Shown here in pieces: positions 1 to 6,735 of a stretch of DNA of 6,754 nucleotides. The notes under the pieces are model-generated. The model had not been told where the DNA came from, did not search any database, and saw nothing but the letters and a program-made list of their open reading frames with translations. Location of the stretch: positions 1-6,754 of the forward strand of contig JAGNPU010000100.1 of the NCBI GenBank assembly GCA_017989485.1, read 5' to 3'. Position 1 is the stretch's first letter. Each line of letters starts with the position of its first letter. Origin of the DNA: Neisseriaceae bacterium. GTDB lineage: Bacteria; Pseudomonadota; Gammaproteobacteria; Burkholderiales; Neisseriaceae. The position numbers and the translations under genes are program-made.

Positions 1-202
1 CCAGGAATCGGTTCAGCTATGGCAGTGGTTACAGCATGGCGCCCACGTTTACGTGTGCGGCGACGCCACCCGCATGGCCCGTGACGTAGAGGCCACCTTA
101 TTGGCCATCATCGCCGAACAGGGCCAGCTGGACGCCGATGCGGCCGACGACTACCTCAATGATTTAAGAGAAAGCGGCCGCTATCAGCGTGATGTTTATT
201 GA
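1..202 (+). CDS. cysJ: Sulfite reductase [NADPH] flavoprotein alpha subunit, C-terminal end (partial)
   Basis: This is the last 66 codons of an ORF entering from the left; the first whole codon is at 2 and the stop is TGA 200-202. CysJ takes electrons from NADPH through FAD and FMN and passes them to the CysI hemoprotein, in the cytoplasm. The visible part is the end of the ferredoxin-NADP reductase-like NADPH-binding domain. It includes the stretch VYVCGDATRMARDVE, the usual nucleotide-binding segment of this family, and the acidic helix DADAADDYLNDLRESG. The protein ends in YRYQRDVY-like residues (GRYQRDVY), nearly the same as the C terminus of E. coli CysJ as I recall it. Directly downstream cysI supports the call. 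The FMN and FAD domains lie outside the window, so nothing can be said about their integrity. The C terminus looks complete and normal. Confidence 0.93.
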   Translation, partial: QESVQLWQWLQHGAHVYVCGDATRMARDVEATLLAIIAEQGQLDADAADDYLNDLRESGRYQRDVY

Positions 203-289
203 AAACGATGTTGAAAAAAACGGGCTCGATGAACATGACGTTGAGCCAACAACAGCAAGCCCTACCGAATACAGAATAAGGAATACACC
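203..289 (+). other. cysJ-cysI intergenic spacer with mini-ORF and bulged hairpin
   Basis: In E. coli cysJ and cysI are almost contiguous; here 87 nt separate them. An ATG at 208 opens a 23-codon ORF that ends in TAA at 277-279. That stop runs directly into the AAGGAA ribosome-binding site of cysI (278-283), so if translated it could couple to cysI. I see no good ribosome-binding site for it, and its peptide resembles nothing I know. The spacer also has an inverted repeat, GGCTC at 223-227 with GAGCC at 243-247. It is extended inward by AAC 232-234 and GTT 240-242, with a 4-nt bulge at 228-231 and loop ATGAC. Seven A residues (214-220) precede it, so read on the minus strand it looks like a weak terminator. 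Whether any of this functions is inference. Confidence 0.35.
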
Positions 290-2050
290 ATGACGCACTC
301 CCAGAACCCCACGGCCGACCCTAAGGCCAAGCTGCCCGATGCGCCGCTGTCCGACAACGAGCGCCTAAAAGGCCAGAGCCAACACCTACGCGGCACCATC
401 GTCAACGACTTAGGCGACGGCCTCACCGGTGGCTTTAACGGCGATAACTTTCAGTTGATACGCTTTCACGGCATGTACGAACAGGACGACAGAGACATTC
501 GCGCCGAGCGCGTGGCGCAAAAACTGGAGCCCTTAAAAAACGTGATGTTGCGCTGCCGCCTGCCCGGCGGCATCATCAGCCCGCAGCAGTGGTTGGGCAT
601 AGATCAATTTGCCAGCGAGCACACCCTATACCAAAGCATCCGTCTGACCAACCGCCAAACCTTTCAGTTTCACGGCGTGCTCAAAGACGACATCAAGCCC
701 ATGCACCAGTGGCTACACCAGCTGGGCCTAGATGCCATCGCCACCGCCGGCGACGTCAACCGCAACGTGTTGTGCACCTCTAACCCGGTAGAGTCCAAGC
801 TGCACCAGCAGGCCTATGAGTGGGCCAAAAAAATCTCTGAACACCTGCTGCCGCAAACCCGAGCCTATGCGGAAATTTGGCTAGACGGTGAAAAGCTGCA
901 CAGCAGCGACGACGGCCAGATCATCGAACCGATTTTGGGCGACCATTATCTGCCGCGCAAATTCAAAACCACGGTGGTGATTCCGCCCTTAAACGACGTC
1001 GACATCCACGCCAACGACCTCAACTTTGTCGCCATCGCCGAACGGGGTGAGCTGATTGGTTTTAACGTGCTGGTCGGCGGCGGCCTGTCGATGGAGCACG
1101 GCAATCAGGCGACTTACCCGAATACGGCACGTGAGTTTGGCTTTATTGATCTGGCCCACACGCTGGCCTGCGCCGCCGCCGTGGTGACCACCCAGCGCGA
1201 CTGGGGCGACCGCAGCAACCGCAAGGCGGCCAAGACCCGCTACACCCTAGAGCGCGTCGGCACGGAAACGTTTATTGCCGAAGTAGAGGCGCGTATGGGG
1301 AGGGCGTTTGCCCCGATTAAGCCCTATCACTTTGACGAGCGCGGCGACCGAATTGGCTGGGTGGCCGGCGAAGATGGCCGCTGGCACTTGACCTTATTCA
1401 TTGAAAACGGCCGCCTCATCGACCTGCCCGAGCGGCCGCTCAAAACCGGCCTGCGGGCGCTGGCCGAAGTGCATCAGGGCGATTTTAGGCTGACCGCCAA
1501 CCAAAACCTCATCGTCGCCAACGTGGCCGAGGCCGACAAGGCCGCCATCGAGGCCATTGCCCGCGCCCACGGCCTCATCCGCTCTGACCTGACTCCACAA
1601 CGACAGGCGTCTATGGCCTGCGTGTCCTTGCCCACCTGCCCCTTGGCCATGGCCGAAGCCGAGCGGTTTTTGCCTGAGTTCACCGACCATGTCGAAGCCA
1701 TTATGGCCAGCCACGGCGTCGCCGACGACGACATCGTGCTGCGCATTACCGGCTGCCCCAACGGCTGTGGCCGCGCCATGCTGGCCGAAATCGCCCTGGT
1801 CGGCAAAGCCATAGGCCGCTACAACCTGCACCTAGGCGGCAACCGCATAGGCACCCGCATCCCGCGTCTGTTCCGCGAAAACATCACCGCCGCCGACATC
1901 CTCACCGTCTTAGACGAGCTGATCGGCCTATGGGCCAAGGCCCGTACGCCCAAGGAAGACTTTGGCGACTTTGTGATCCGCACCGGCGTGATCAAGCCCG
2001 TCCTCAATGCGGCCCAAGACTTTTATCATCCGGAACGCGTCAGCGCTTAA
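290..2050 (+). CDS. cysI: Assimilatory sulfite reductase hemoprotein beta subunit
   Basis: The product is 586 aa (E. coli CysI is 570). It reduces sulfite to sulfide with six electrons at a siroheme coupled to a [4Fe-4S] cluster, in the cytoplasm, working with CysJ. The four cluster cysteines are present as C444 and C450 (CVSLPTC) and C489 and C493 (CPNGC); the last also ligates the siroheme. Siroheme and substrate residues known from E. coli R83, R153, K215 and K217 correspond to R88, R158, K224 and K226 here. The fold order is the usual one: a ferredoxin-like half domain around residues 75-140, a sulfite/nitrite reductase domain to about 340, then a repeat of both modules to the end. The ATG at 290 has AAGGAA upstream at 278-283 with suitable spacing. 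The N terminus is about five residues longer than in E. coli. Electrons come from CysJ just upstream, and the transporter genes follow after 19 nt. No key residue is missing. Confidence 0.97.
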   Translation: MTHSQNPTADPKAKLPDAPLSDNERLKGQSQHLRGTIVNDLGDGLTGGFNGDNFQLIRFHGMYEQDDRDIRAERVAQKLEPLKNVMLRCRLPGGIISPQQWLGIDQFASEHTLYQSIRLTNRQTFQFHGVLKDDIKPMHQWLHQLGLDAIATAGDVNRNVLCTSNPVESKLHQQAYEWAKKISEHLLPQTRAYAEIWLDGEKLHSSDDGQIIEPILGDHYLPRKFKTTVVIPPLNDVDIHANDLNFVAIAERGELIGFNVLVGGGLSMEHGNQATYPNTAREFGFIDLAHTLACAAAVVTTQRDWGDRSNRKAAKTRYTLERVGTETFIAEVEARMGRAFAPIKPYHFDERGDRIGWVAGEDGRWHLTLFIENGRLIDLPERPLKTGLRALAEVHQGDFRLTANQNLIVANVAEADKAAIEAIARAHGLIRSDLTPQRQASMACVSLPTCPLAMAEAERFLPEFTDHVEAIMASHGVADDDIVLRITGCPNGCGRAMLAEIALVGKAIGRYNLHLGGNRIGTRIPRLFRENITAADILTVLDELIGLWAKARTPKEDFGDFVIRTGVIKPVLNAAQDFYHPERVSA

Positions 2051-2069
2051 TCCACGAAAGGTATTCTTC

Positions 2070-3107
2070 ATGACAATCCGCCCCTTACTCGCTTTGGCCA
2101 CGGCGCTAAGCCTCAGCCTGCTCAGCGCCTGCGGCAACGAGCCCACCCCAAAGGCCGATGCATCACCCCAGGCCTCCATCAGCCTGATGAACGTTTCCTA
2201 CGACGTCACCCGCGATTTTTACAAAGCGTACAACCCACAGTTTGTGGCCGACTATGCGCAAACCCATCCGGGCACCCAGCTGACCATAGCCCAGTCCCAC
2301 GGCGGCTCAACCAAGCAAACCCTGGCCGTGGCCAACGGCCTACAGGCTGACGTGGTCACCATGAATCAGTCCAGCGACGTCAACCTCCTGGTCAGCCGCG
2401 GCCTGGTGGCGCCAGATTGGCCACAGCAATTTCCTCATTTGGCCATGCCGTTCAGCAGCACCTCGGTGTTTTTGGTGCGCAAGGGCAATCCGAAAAACAT
2501 CCATGAATGGGCAGATCTGGTTGAGCACAAGGCCCAGGTGGTGTTTGCCAACCCCAAAACGTCGGGCAGTGGCCGCTACACCTTTTTGGCCGCCTATGCC
2601 AGCGCCCTGACCGCCAACAACGGCGACCATGATGCGGCCAAGGCCTTTATGACCCAGCTCTTCAAGCAAATCCCCGTATTAGACAGCGGCGGCCGCGCCG
2701 CCACAACGACGTTTGTGCAGCGGCAAATCGGCGACGTGCTGGTGGCCCCTGAAAACGAAGCGCAGCTGGCCGTACGTGAATTTGGCCAAGACGCCTTTGA
2801 GGTCGTCTACCCCAGCACGTCCATCGTGATCGAAAGCCCGGTTGCCGTCGTCGCCAGCGTGGTCAAAGCCAAGGGCACGGAAGACATCGCCAAGGCTTAT
2901 TTACAAGGCTTATGGGGCAAACCCGCACAAACACTGGCGGCCTCGCTGTTCCTGCGCCCGCAAGACCCTGAGGTATTGGCCGCCCATGCGGCTCAATTCC
3001 CCAGCATTGAGCGCTTTATGGCCACCGACGTGTTTGGCCCTTGGGACAGCATCATGAGCACGTATTTTGCCGACGGTGGCGTACTCGACCAGGTCAGCCG
3101 CCCTTAA
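2070..3107 (+). CDS. sbp: Sulfate/thiosulfate ABC transporter substrate-binding lipoprotein (Sbp/CysP family)
   Basis: This 345-aa protein captures the oxyanion and delivers it to CysTW. Residues 1-20 form a signal peptide and LSAC at 18-21 is a lipobox, so it should be lipid-anchored at C21, whereas E. coli Sbp and CysP are soluble periplasmic proteins. Family signatures are NVSYDVTR (41-48), QSHGGS (75-80), NPKTSGSGRY (161-170) and FLVRKGNPK (134-142). Ligand residues of Salmonella Sbp D11, S45 and S130 match D45, S80 and S165. The position of its Trp192, a side-chain donor to sulfate, is Pro227 here (VAPENE). NPKTSG and GGRAATTTF look more like CysP, while LDSGGR and ENEAQLA look more like Sbp, so sulfate versus thiosulfate preference is open. 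The ATG at 2070 is chosen because it starts the signal peptide and has AAAGG at 2057-2061. An in-frame ATG at 2007 lies inside cysI and would bury the signal. Confidence 0.93.
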   Translation: MTIRPLLALATALSLSLLSACGNEPTPKADASPQASISLMNVSYDVTRDFYKAYNPQFVADYAQTHPGTQLTIAQSHGGSTKQTLAVANGLQADVVTMNQSSDVNLLVSRGLVAPDWPQQFPHLAMPFSSTSVFLVRKGNPKNIHEWADLVEHKAQVVFANPKTSGSGRYTFLAAYASALTANNGDHDAAKAFMTQLFKQIPVLDSGGRAATTTFVQRQIGDVLVAPENEAQLAVREFGQDAFEVVYPSTSIVIESPVAVVASVVKAKGTEDIAKAYLQGLWGKPAQTLAASLFLRPQDPEVLAAHAAQFPSIERFMATDVFGPWDSIMSTYFADGGVLDQVSRP

Positions 3108-3130
3108 CCTTCGTTTATTCAGGAGCCTTT

Positions 3131-3967
3131 ATGCGCTTATTGACCACCGCCACCGTGTTGCCTGGGTTTCGACTCAGCCTGGGCATCTCTATTTTCTGGC
3201 TGTCCTTGCTGGTGTTTTTGCCCTTTGCCATGCTGGCCTTAAGCGTCACCAATATGGGCTGGGCGAATGCCTGGCACACCGTCACCGACGACCGCGTGCT
3301 GGCCGCCCTATGGCTCACCCTCAAACTGTCCTTATACGCCACCCTAGTGAACATGGTGTTTGGCACCCTGCTTGCCTGGGTATTGGTGCGCTATGACTTC
3401 TGGGGCAAAAGCCTGCTTAATGCGCTGGTCGACCTGCCGTTTGCCCTGCCGACCGCGGTGACCGGCATTGCGCTGGCGACGCTGTATGCGCCCAATGGCC
3501 TCATCGGGCAGTGGTTTGCCAAAATCGGCGTCAAGATTGCCTTCACCCCCTATGGCATTTTGTTGGCCCTCATCGTGGTCAGCCTGCCCTTTGTGGTGAG
3601 GGCCGTCCAGCCTGTGCTGGCACAGCTACAGCCGGAATGGGAGGAAGCCGCCACCACGCTAGGGGCCAGCCGCCTCACCATTTTCAGGCGGGTGCTGTTG
3701 CCCGAGCTGATGCCGGCACTGCTCATGGGGTCAGGCATGATGTTTGCCCGCGCCACCGGCGAATACGGCTCGGTGATTTTCATTGCCGGCAACCTGCCCT
3801 TTGTGTCAGAAATCTTGCCCCTCATCATCAACGCCAAGCTGGAGCAGTTTGACGTTCAGGGCGCCGCCGCCGTGGCCTTATTCATGCTGCTGATTTCGTT
3901 TTTGATTCTGTTTGCCATTAACGTGGCCCAATGGTTTTTAACCCAACGCATGGGACGTCATTCATGA
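3131..3967 (+). CDS. cysT: Sulfate/thiosulfate ABC transporter permease CysT (CysU)
   Basis: This 278-aa inner-membrane protein (E. coli CysU is 277) is one half of the sulfate channel, paired with CysW. About six hydrophobic segments can be read, near residues 18-40, 60-87, 98-120, 141-160, 196-226 and 245-270. The cytoplasmic EAA loop that docks on CysA is at 171-195, with EEAATTLGAS followed by the conserved LLP. SFLPFALPTAVTG-like residues at 101-112 (DLPFALPTAVTG) are typical of molybdate/sulfate-type permeases. The start at 3131 is preceded by AGGAG at 3121-3125, an excellent ribosome-binding site; an in-frame ATG at 3041 lies inside sbp and is rejected. It begins 23 nt after sbp stops, and its TGA (3965-3967) overlaps the ATG of cysW, which suggests translational coupling and equal dosage of the two permeases. 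Confidence 0.95.
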   Translation: MRLLTTATVLPGFRLSLGISIFWLSLLVFLPFAMLALSVTNMGWANAWHTVTDDRVLAALWLTLKLSLYATLVNMVFGTLLAWVLVRYDFWGKSLLNALVDLPFALPTAVTGIALATLYAPNGLIGQWFAKIGVKIAFTPYGILLALIVVSLPFVVRAVQPVLAQLQPEWEEAATTLGASRLTIFRRVLLPELMPALLMGSGMMFARATGEYGSVIFIAGNLPFVSEILPLIINAKLEQFDVQGAAAVALFMLLISFLILFAINVAQWFLTQRMGRHS

Positions 3968-4857
3968 ACCCGCATAGCCAACACAACGACCGCATGACCG
4001 AACCACTGTGGCTCAAGGCGCTGCTGCTGACCCTGGCGCTGGGCTTTGTCACCCTGATGTTGATTTTGCCGCTGGTGTCGGTGTTCATCGAGGCGTTTCG
4101 ACAGGGCTGGGGCCTGTATGTGGCCGCCCTGACCGAGGCCGATGCCGTGGCCGCCATCCAGCTCACCCTGTTGACGGCCGCCATCGTGGTGCCGATTAAT
4201 GCGGTGTTGGGCGTGGCCATGGCGTGGCTGCTCACCCGATTTGAATTCAAGGGCAAGCACTGGCTCACCACCTTATTAGACCTGCCGTTTTCGGTGTCGC
4301 CCGTGGTCGCCGGCTTGATGTTTGTGCTCTTGTTTGGCAGCCACAGCCTTTTGGGCGGCTGGTTAGAAGCCCATGGGCTACAGGTGATTTTTGCCATCCC
4401 CGGAATTATTTTGGCCACCCTGTTTGTCACCTTCCCCTTTGTGGCCCGCGAAATCATGCCGGTCATGCAGGCCCAAGGCGATGACGAAGAGCAGGCCGCG
4501 CTGATTCTGGGCGCCAGCGGGTGGCAAATGTTTTGGCGCATCACCCTGCCCAATATCAAATGGGCCTTGCTGTACGGCGTGATCCTGACCAACGCCCGCG
4601 CCATGGGCGAGTTTGGCGCCGTCAGCGTGGTGTCCGGCCACATTCGGGGCCAAACCAACACCATCCCCCTATTCGTCGAGATCATGTACAACGAATACAA
4701 CTTTGTCGCGGCCTTTGCCGCCGCCAGCCTGTTGGCCTTTTTGGCCCTGCTGACGCTGGCCCTACAGCACGGCATGGCCTATTGGCAACAGCGTCAATAC
4801 GCCAAGGCACATGCCTTACGCGCTGCCTCTACCCCCATAGAAAGGCCTACCCCATGA
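3964..4857 (+). CDS. cysW: Sulfate/thiosulfate ABC transporter permease CysW
   Basis: This 297-aa inner-membrane permease (E. coli CysW is 291) forms the translocation pore with CysT. Hydrophobic segments lie near residues 18-43, 63-90, 105-125, 140-160, 200-225 and 246-270. The EAA loop for contact with CysA is at 175-199 ([13 protein letters not shown], then TLPNIK). [20 protein letters not shown] (106-125) and [16 protein letters not shown] (210-225) are strongly CysW-like. I take the ATG at 3964 because it overlaps the cysT stop as ATGA. A weak GGGACG lies upstream, so re-initiation by the terminating ribosome is likely. An in-frame ATG at 3994 is possible but has no ribosome-binding site. 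The C-terminal tail is polar and proline-containing, and it ends in another ATGA overlap with cysA. Confidence 0.95.
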   Translation: MNPHSQHNDRMTEPLWLKALLLTLALGFVTLMLILPLVSVFIEAFRQGWGLYVAALTEADAVAAIQLTLLTAAIVVPINAVLGVAMAWLLTRFEFKGKHWLTTLLDLPFSVSPVVAGLMFVLLFGSHSLLGGWLEAHGLQVIFAIPGIILATLFVTFPFVAREIMPVMQAQGDDEEQAALILGASGWQMFWRITLPNIKWALLYGVILTNARAMGEFGAVSVVSGHIRGQTNTIPLFVEIMYNEYNFVAAFAAASLLAFLALLTLALQHGMAYWQQRQYAKAHALRAASTPIERPTP

Positions 4858-5939
4858 GCATTCAGATTCAACACCTCAACAAACACTATGGCTCAATACA
4901 GGTCTTACACGACATACATTTGACCGTGCCCAGTGGCCAACTGGTGGCCCTATTGGGCCCCAGCGGCTGTGGCAAAACCACATTATTGCGCACCATTGCG
5001 GGCCTAGAAGCCGCCAGCGACGGCCACATCTTGCTGGACGGCGTCGACGTCAGTGGCCAAAGCGTCAACCAGCGTGGCGTCGGCTTTATGTTCCAAAACT
5101 ACGCCCTGTTTCGTCATATGAGCGTGTTTGACAACGTGGCCTTTGGCCTACAGGTCTTGCCGCGCCGTCATCGGCCCAGCAAGCAGGTCATCCACACCAA
5201 GGTCATGACCCTGCTGGAACTGGTCCAGCTGCCTCACCTGGCCCACGCCTACCCCAGCAGCCTGTCCGGCGGCCAGCGTCAACGCATTGCGCTGGCGCGC
5301 TCTTTGGCCGTATCGCCCAAGCTGTTGCTGTTGGATGAGCCCTTTGGCGCCCTCGACGCGCAGGTGCGCAAAGAGTTACGCACCTGGCTGCGCGACATCC
5401 ATCACGAGTTGGGCATCACCAGCCTGCTGGTGACCCATGACCAAGAGGAGGCCCTGGCCATTGCCGACCAAATCGTGGTGATGAACCATGGCGTCATCGA
5501 ACAGGTGGGCGACCCCCAAAGCCTTTATCAAGCGCCCGACAACGCCTTTGTGAGTGAATTCCTAGGGGAAATCAACGCCTTTAATGGCCGCCAACAGGGC
5601 CCTGAATTTGTGGTGGGGGCCTATCGTCACCCGGTCAGTGGCTTTGCGCCTTCGGTGCAGCAGGCCGCCGTGGCCTATGTGCGCCCACATGAGCTCATGC
5701 TGTCTCGTACGCTGACAGAGCCGGCTCTGGCTCAGGGTAAAATCATCCGCATCGAGGCCTTTGGGCCCATGGTCCGTCTCAACCTCCATCGCACCCAAGG
5801 CCCGGGCAAAAACATAGAGGTGTTGCTGACCCACGCCGAGCAACAGCAGGCCCAGTATGGCCTAGACGAGCTGGTCGCGATCACGCCTAGGCAGCTGAAA
5901 GTGTTTACCGAAACCGAACTGGTGGCGTTTATGATTTAA
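4854..5939 (+). CDS. cysA: Sulfate/thiosulfate import ATP-binding protein
   Basis: This 361-aa ATPase (E. coli CysA is 365) drives sulfate import through CysTW from the cytoplasmic face. All nucleotide-binding motifs are intact: Walker A GPSGCGKT at 35-42, Q-loop Q81 (FMFQNYALF), signature LSGGQ at 137-141, Walker B LLLLDE at 157-162, D-loop ALD at 166-168 and switch His195 (VTHDQEEA). Residues from about 235 onward form the C-terminal TOBE-like regulatory domain, including [12 protein letters not shown], that is shared by CysA, MalK and ModC-type ATPases. GEINAFNG at the domain junction resembles CysA proteins rather than MalK. The ATG at 4854 overlaps the cysW stop (ATGA) and has AAAGG in the last cysW codons. 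An upstream in-frame extension to 4521 only shadows cysW. It is the last clear gene of the sulfur operon. Confidence 0.96.
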   Translation: MSIQIQHLNKHYGSIQVLHDIHLTVPSGQLVALLGPSGCGKTTLLRTIAGLEAASDGHILLDGVDVSGQSVNQRGVGFMFQNYALFRHMSVFDNVAFGLQVLPRRHRPSKQVIHTKVMTLLELVQLPHLAHAYPSSLSGGQRQRIALARSLAVSPKLLLLDEPFGALDAQVRKELRTWLRDIHHELGITSLLVTHDQEEALAIADQIVVMNHGVIEQVGDPQSLYQAPDNAFVSEFLGEINAFNGRQQGPEFVVGAYRHPVSGFAPSVQQAAVAYVRPHELMLSRTLTEPALAQGKIIRIEAFGPMVRLNLHRTQGPGKNIEVLLTHAEQQQAQYGLDELVAITPRQLKVFTETELVAFMI

Positions 5940-5984
5940 CTGTCGACGACTGACGACATAAGCATTTGTTTTCATGCAAGAAGC

Positions 5985-6013
5985 GGCCTGTTCGTTGACC
6001 ACAACGGCAGGCC
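5985..6013. promoter_or_regulatory. Imperfect palindrome, candidate operator or hairpin after cysA
   Basis: GGCCTG (5985-5990) and CGTTG (5993-5997) are matched by CAACG (6002-6006) and CAGGCC (6008-6013), around a 4-nt centre ACCA. Eleven base pairs form, interrupted by a 2-by-1 internal mismatch. It begins 46 nt after the cysA stop and lies 48 nt before the start of the next gene. No T run follows it, so a classical intrinsic terminator is unlikely. It covers TTGACC (5995-6000), a good -35 hexamer, so a repressor site is one reading; a Rho-type or processing hairpin for the cys transcript is another. The symmetry is seen directly; the role is inferred. Confidence 0.5.
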
Positions 6014-6025
6014 TTGTGCTAAGCT
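5995..6025 (+). promoter_or_regulatory. Possible promoter for the downstream unknown gene
   Basis: TTGACC (5995-6000) matches five of six bases of the sigma-70 -35 box. Nineteen nt later comes TAAGCT (6020-6025), a poor -10 box with a TG one base upstream (6017-6018), as in extended -10 promoters. GCTAAT (6023-6028) is an alternative with a better hexamer but a 22-nt spacer. The location before a separate gene is right, but the -10 is weak, so this is tentative. Confidence 0.3.
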
Positions 6026-6047
6026 AATGCTTTCGAATCACTGATTC

Positions 6048-6052
6048 AAAGG
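6048..6052 (+). promoter_or_regulatory. Ribosome-binding site that decides the start at 6062
   Basis: AAAGG ends only 3 nt before the ATG at 6056, too close for efficient initiation, but 9 nt before the in-frame ATG at 6062. The second ATG is therefore the preferred start; the choice changes the protein by two residues only. Confidence 0.5.
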
Positions 6053-6061
6053 CATATGAGC

Positions 6062-6598
6062 ATGGCACACTCTTCAATCGCACAGGTCAGCCTAGGGTCG
6101 CACTGGCCTAAGTGCTTCCCGCACAGCGACGAACCCAACCGCGTGGTCTTACACATAGGCCAACACCGCAGCGAATGCCGCATTGGCCCCCACGAACGCA
6201 TCAGCTTGGCCTTAGGCACGCTGAGCCTGCCTAAGCAGTTTTTCAAACACGACATCCCTAATGCCCTAGAAATGGAAGCCGCCATCGCCTACGTTGAGGA
6301 CGAAATCGCCAAGGCGTGGCCAGCCATACAACGTTTAGACGAACCGCAGCTGTATAGCCGCGACGCCTGCCTGCACGAAGTCGCCCAGCTGGCACAGGCA
6401 CCATTGCAAGGCACGCCGGTATGGATTTTGTCCACCGAGGCCGTAGAAGGGTTGTTTAACCGTTTAACCTATATTGTGGCAGGCCGCCCCGCCAGCATCG
6501 AAGGGCTGCCGACAGGCAAGCCGTTTATGGCGGCCACGCTGATTTTAAGAGAGTGGTTACACCATTTACGGTTTCAGGAAATACGGCTACTGCCTTAA
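6062..6598 (+). CDS. Conserved-looking hypothetical protein, 178 aa, function unknown
   Basis: I do not recognise this protein. It has 178 codons (180 if ATG 6056 is used) and ends in TAA 6596-6598. There is no signal peptide, membrane segment or lipobox, so it should be cytoplasmic. The N-terminal part (to about residue 62) is probably beta-rich, with alternating hydrophobic residues in NRVVLHIG and RISLALGTLSL. Residues 67-90 (NALEMEAAIAYVEDEIAKAW) look like an amphipathic helix. The C-terminal part has PVWILSTEAVEGLFNRL (119-135) and ends with MAATLILREWLHHLRF, likely another helix. Cysteines at 18, 39 and 103 and several histidines are scattered and form no clear metal motif. Codon use, with coding throughout the frame and many GCC, GGC and CTA/TTA codons, is like the neighbours, so I see no sign of transfer. 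It is separated from cysA by 122 nt and a palindrome, and probably is its own unit; a link to sulfur metabolism is not shown. Confidence 0.75.
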   Translation: MAHSSIAQVSLGSHWPKCFPHSDEPNRVVLHIGQHRSECRIGPHERISLALGTLSLPKQFFKHDIPNALEMEAAIAYVEDEIAKAWPAIQRLDEPQLYSRDACLHEVAQLAQAPLQGTPVWILSTEAVEGLFNRLTYIVAGRPASIEGLPTGKPFMAATLILREWLHHLRFQEIRLLP

Positions 6599-6673
6599 GG
6601 CCAGGGCAAGCCACATCGCCTATGTCCAGCAACCGCCATGCTCAGTCGCTTGCTGGCCCCTCGCCTGCGGGGG
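6599..6673 (+). repeat. Overlapping inverted repeats downstream of the unknown gene
   Basis: Directly after the stop, GGCCAG (6599-6604) plus CAAGC (6607-6611) can pair with GCTTG (6648-6652) and CTGGCC (6653-6658). CCAGCAA (6626-6632) is also a perfect 7-bp match to TTGCTGG (6650-6656), so the two pairings exclude each other. A third hairpin joins CCCC (6657-6660) and CGC (6662-6664) to GCG (6667-6669) and GGGG (6670-6673). No T run follows any of them. They may stabilise or end the mRNA, or belong to a dispersed intergenic repeat. Confidence 0.5.
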
Positions 6674-6710
6674 AGGACGACATATGAGATGATCAATACG
6701 CTCACTAGAA

Positions 6711-6735
6711 AACAAAAAAGCTGCCCTTAGGCAGC
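6711..6735 (-). terminator. Intrinsic terminator for a minus-strand gene beyond the right edge
   Basis: Read on the minus strand, GCTGCC and GGCAGC (6730-6735 and 6720-6725) form a 6-bp GC-rich stem around a 4-nt loop TAAG. The stem is followed by six T residues (complement of 6714-6719), one G and further T residues. This is the classical Rho-independent pattern and implies a convergent gene entering from the right. A minus-strand TGA at 6742-6740 could be that gene's stop, but only five codons are visible, so I do not call a CDS. On the + strand the A run precedes the stem, so it would not terminate the unknown gene efficiently. Confidence 0.8.

Noticed and set aside
241..276. Possible promoter before cysI (TTGAGC with TACCGA or TACAGA).
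   Set aside because: Both -10 candidates are poor and the gene is well explained by read-through from cysJ.
1394..1831. Long minus-strand open frames inside cysI, and similar ones inside sbp, cysT and cysW.
   Set aside because: They are antisense shadows of strongly coding genes, with low-complexity glycine/alanine or serine/arginine-rich translations and no ribosome-binding sites.
3918..4775. A 285-codon minus-strand frame across cysW.
   Set aside because: CysW on the + strand has all family motifs; the antisense translation has biased composition and no recognisable domain.
4521..4853. N-terminal extension of cysA into cysW.
   Set aside because: The extra residues are out-of-frame cysW; the ABC domain begins right after ATG 4854, which overlaps the cysW stop in the usual ATGA form.
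5941..5958. Small inverted repeat TGTCG-N8-CGACA directly after the cysA stop.
   Set aside because: Five pairs with an 8-nt loop and no T run are within what chance gives, and the larger palindrome at 5985 is a better candidate.
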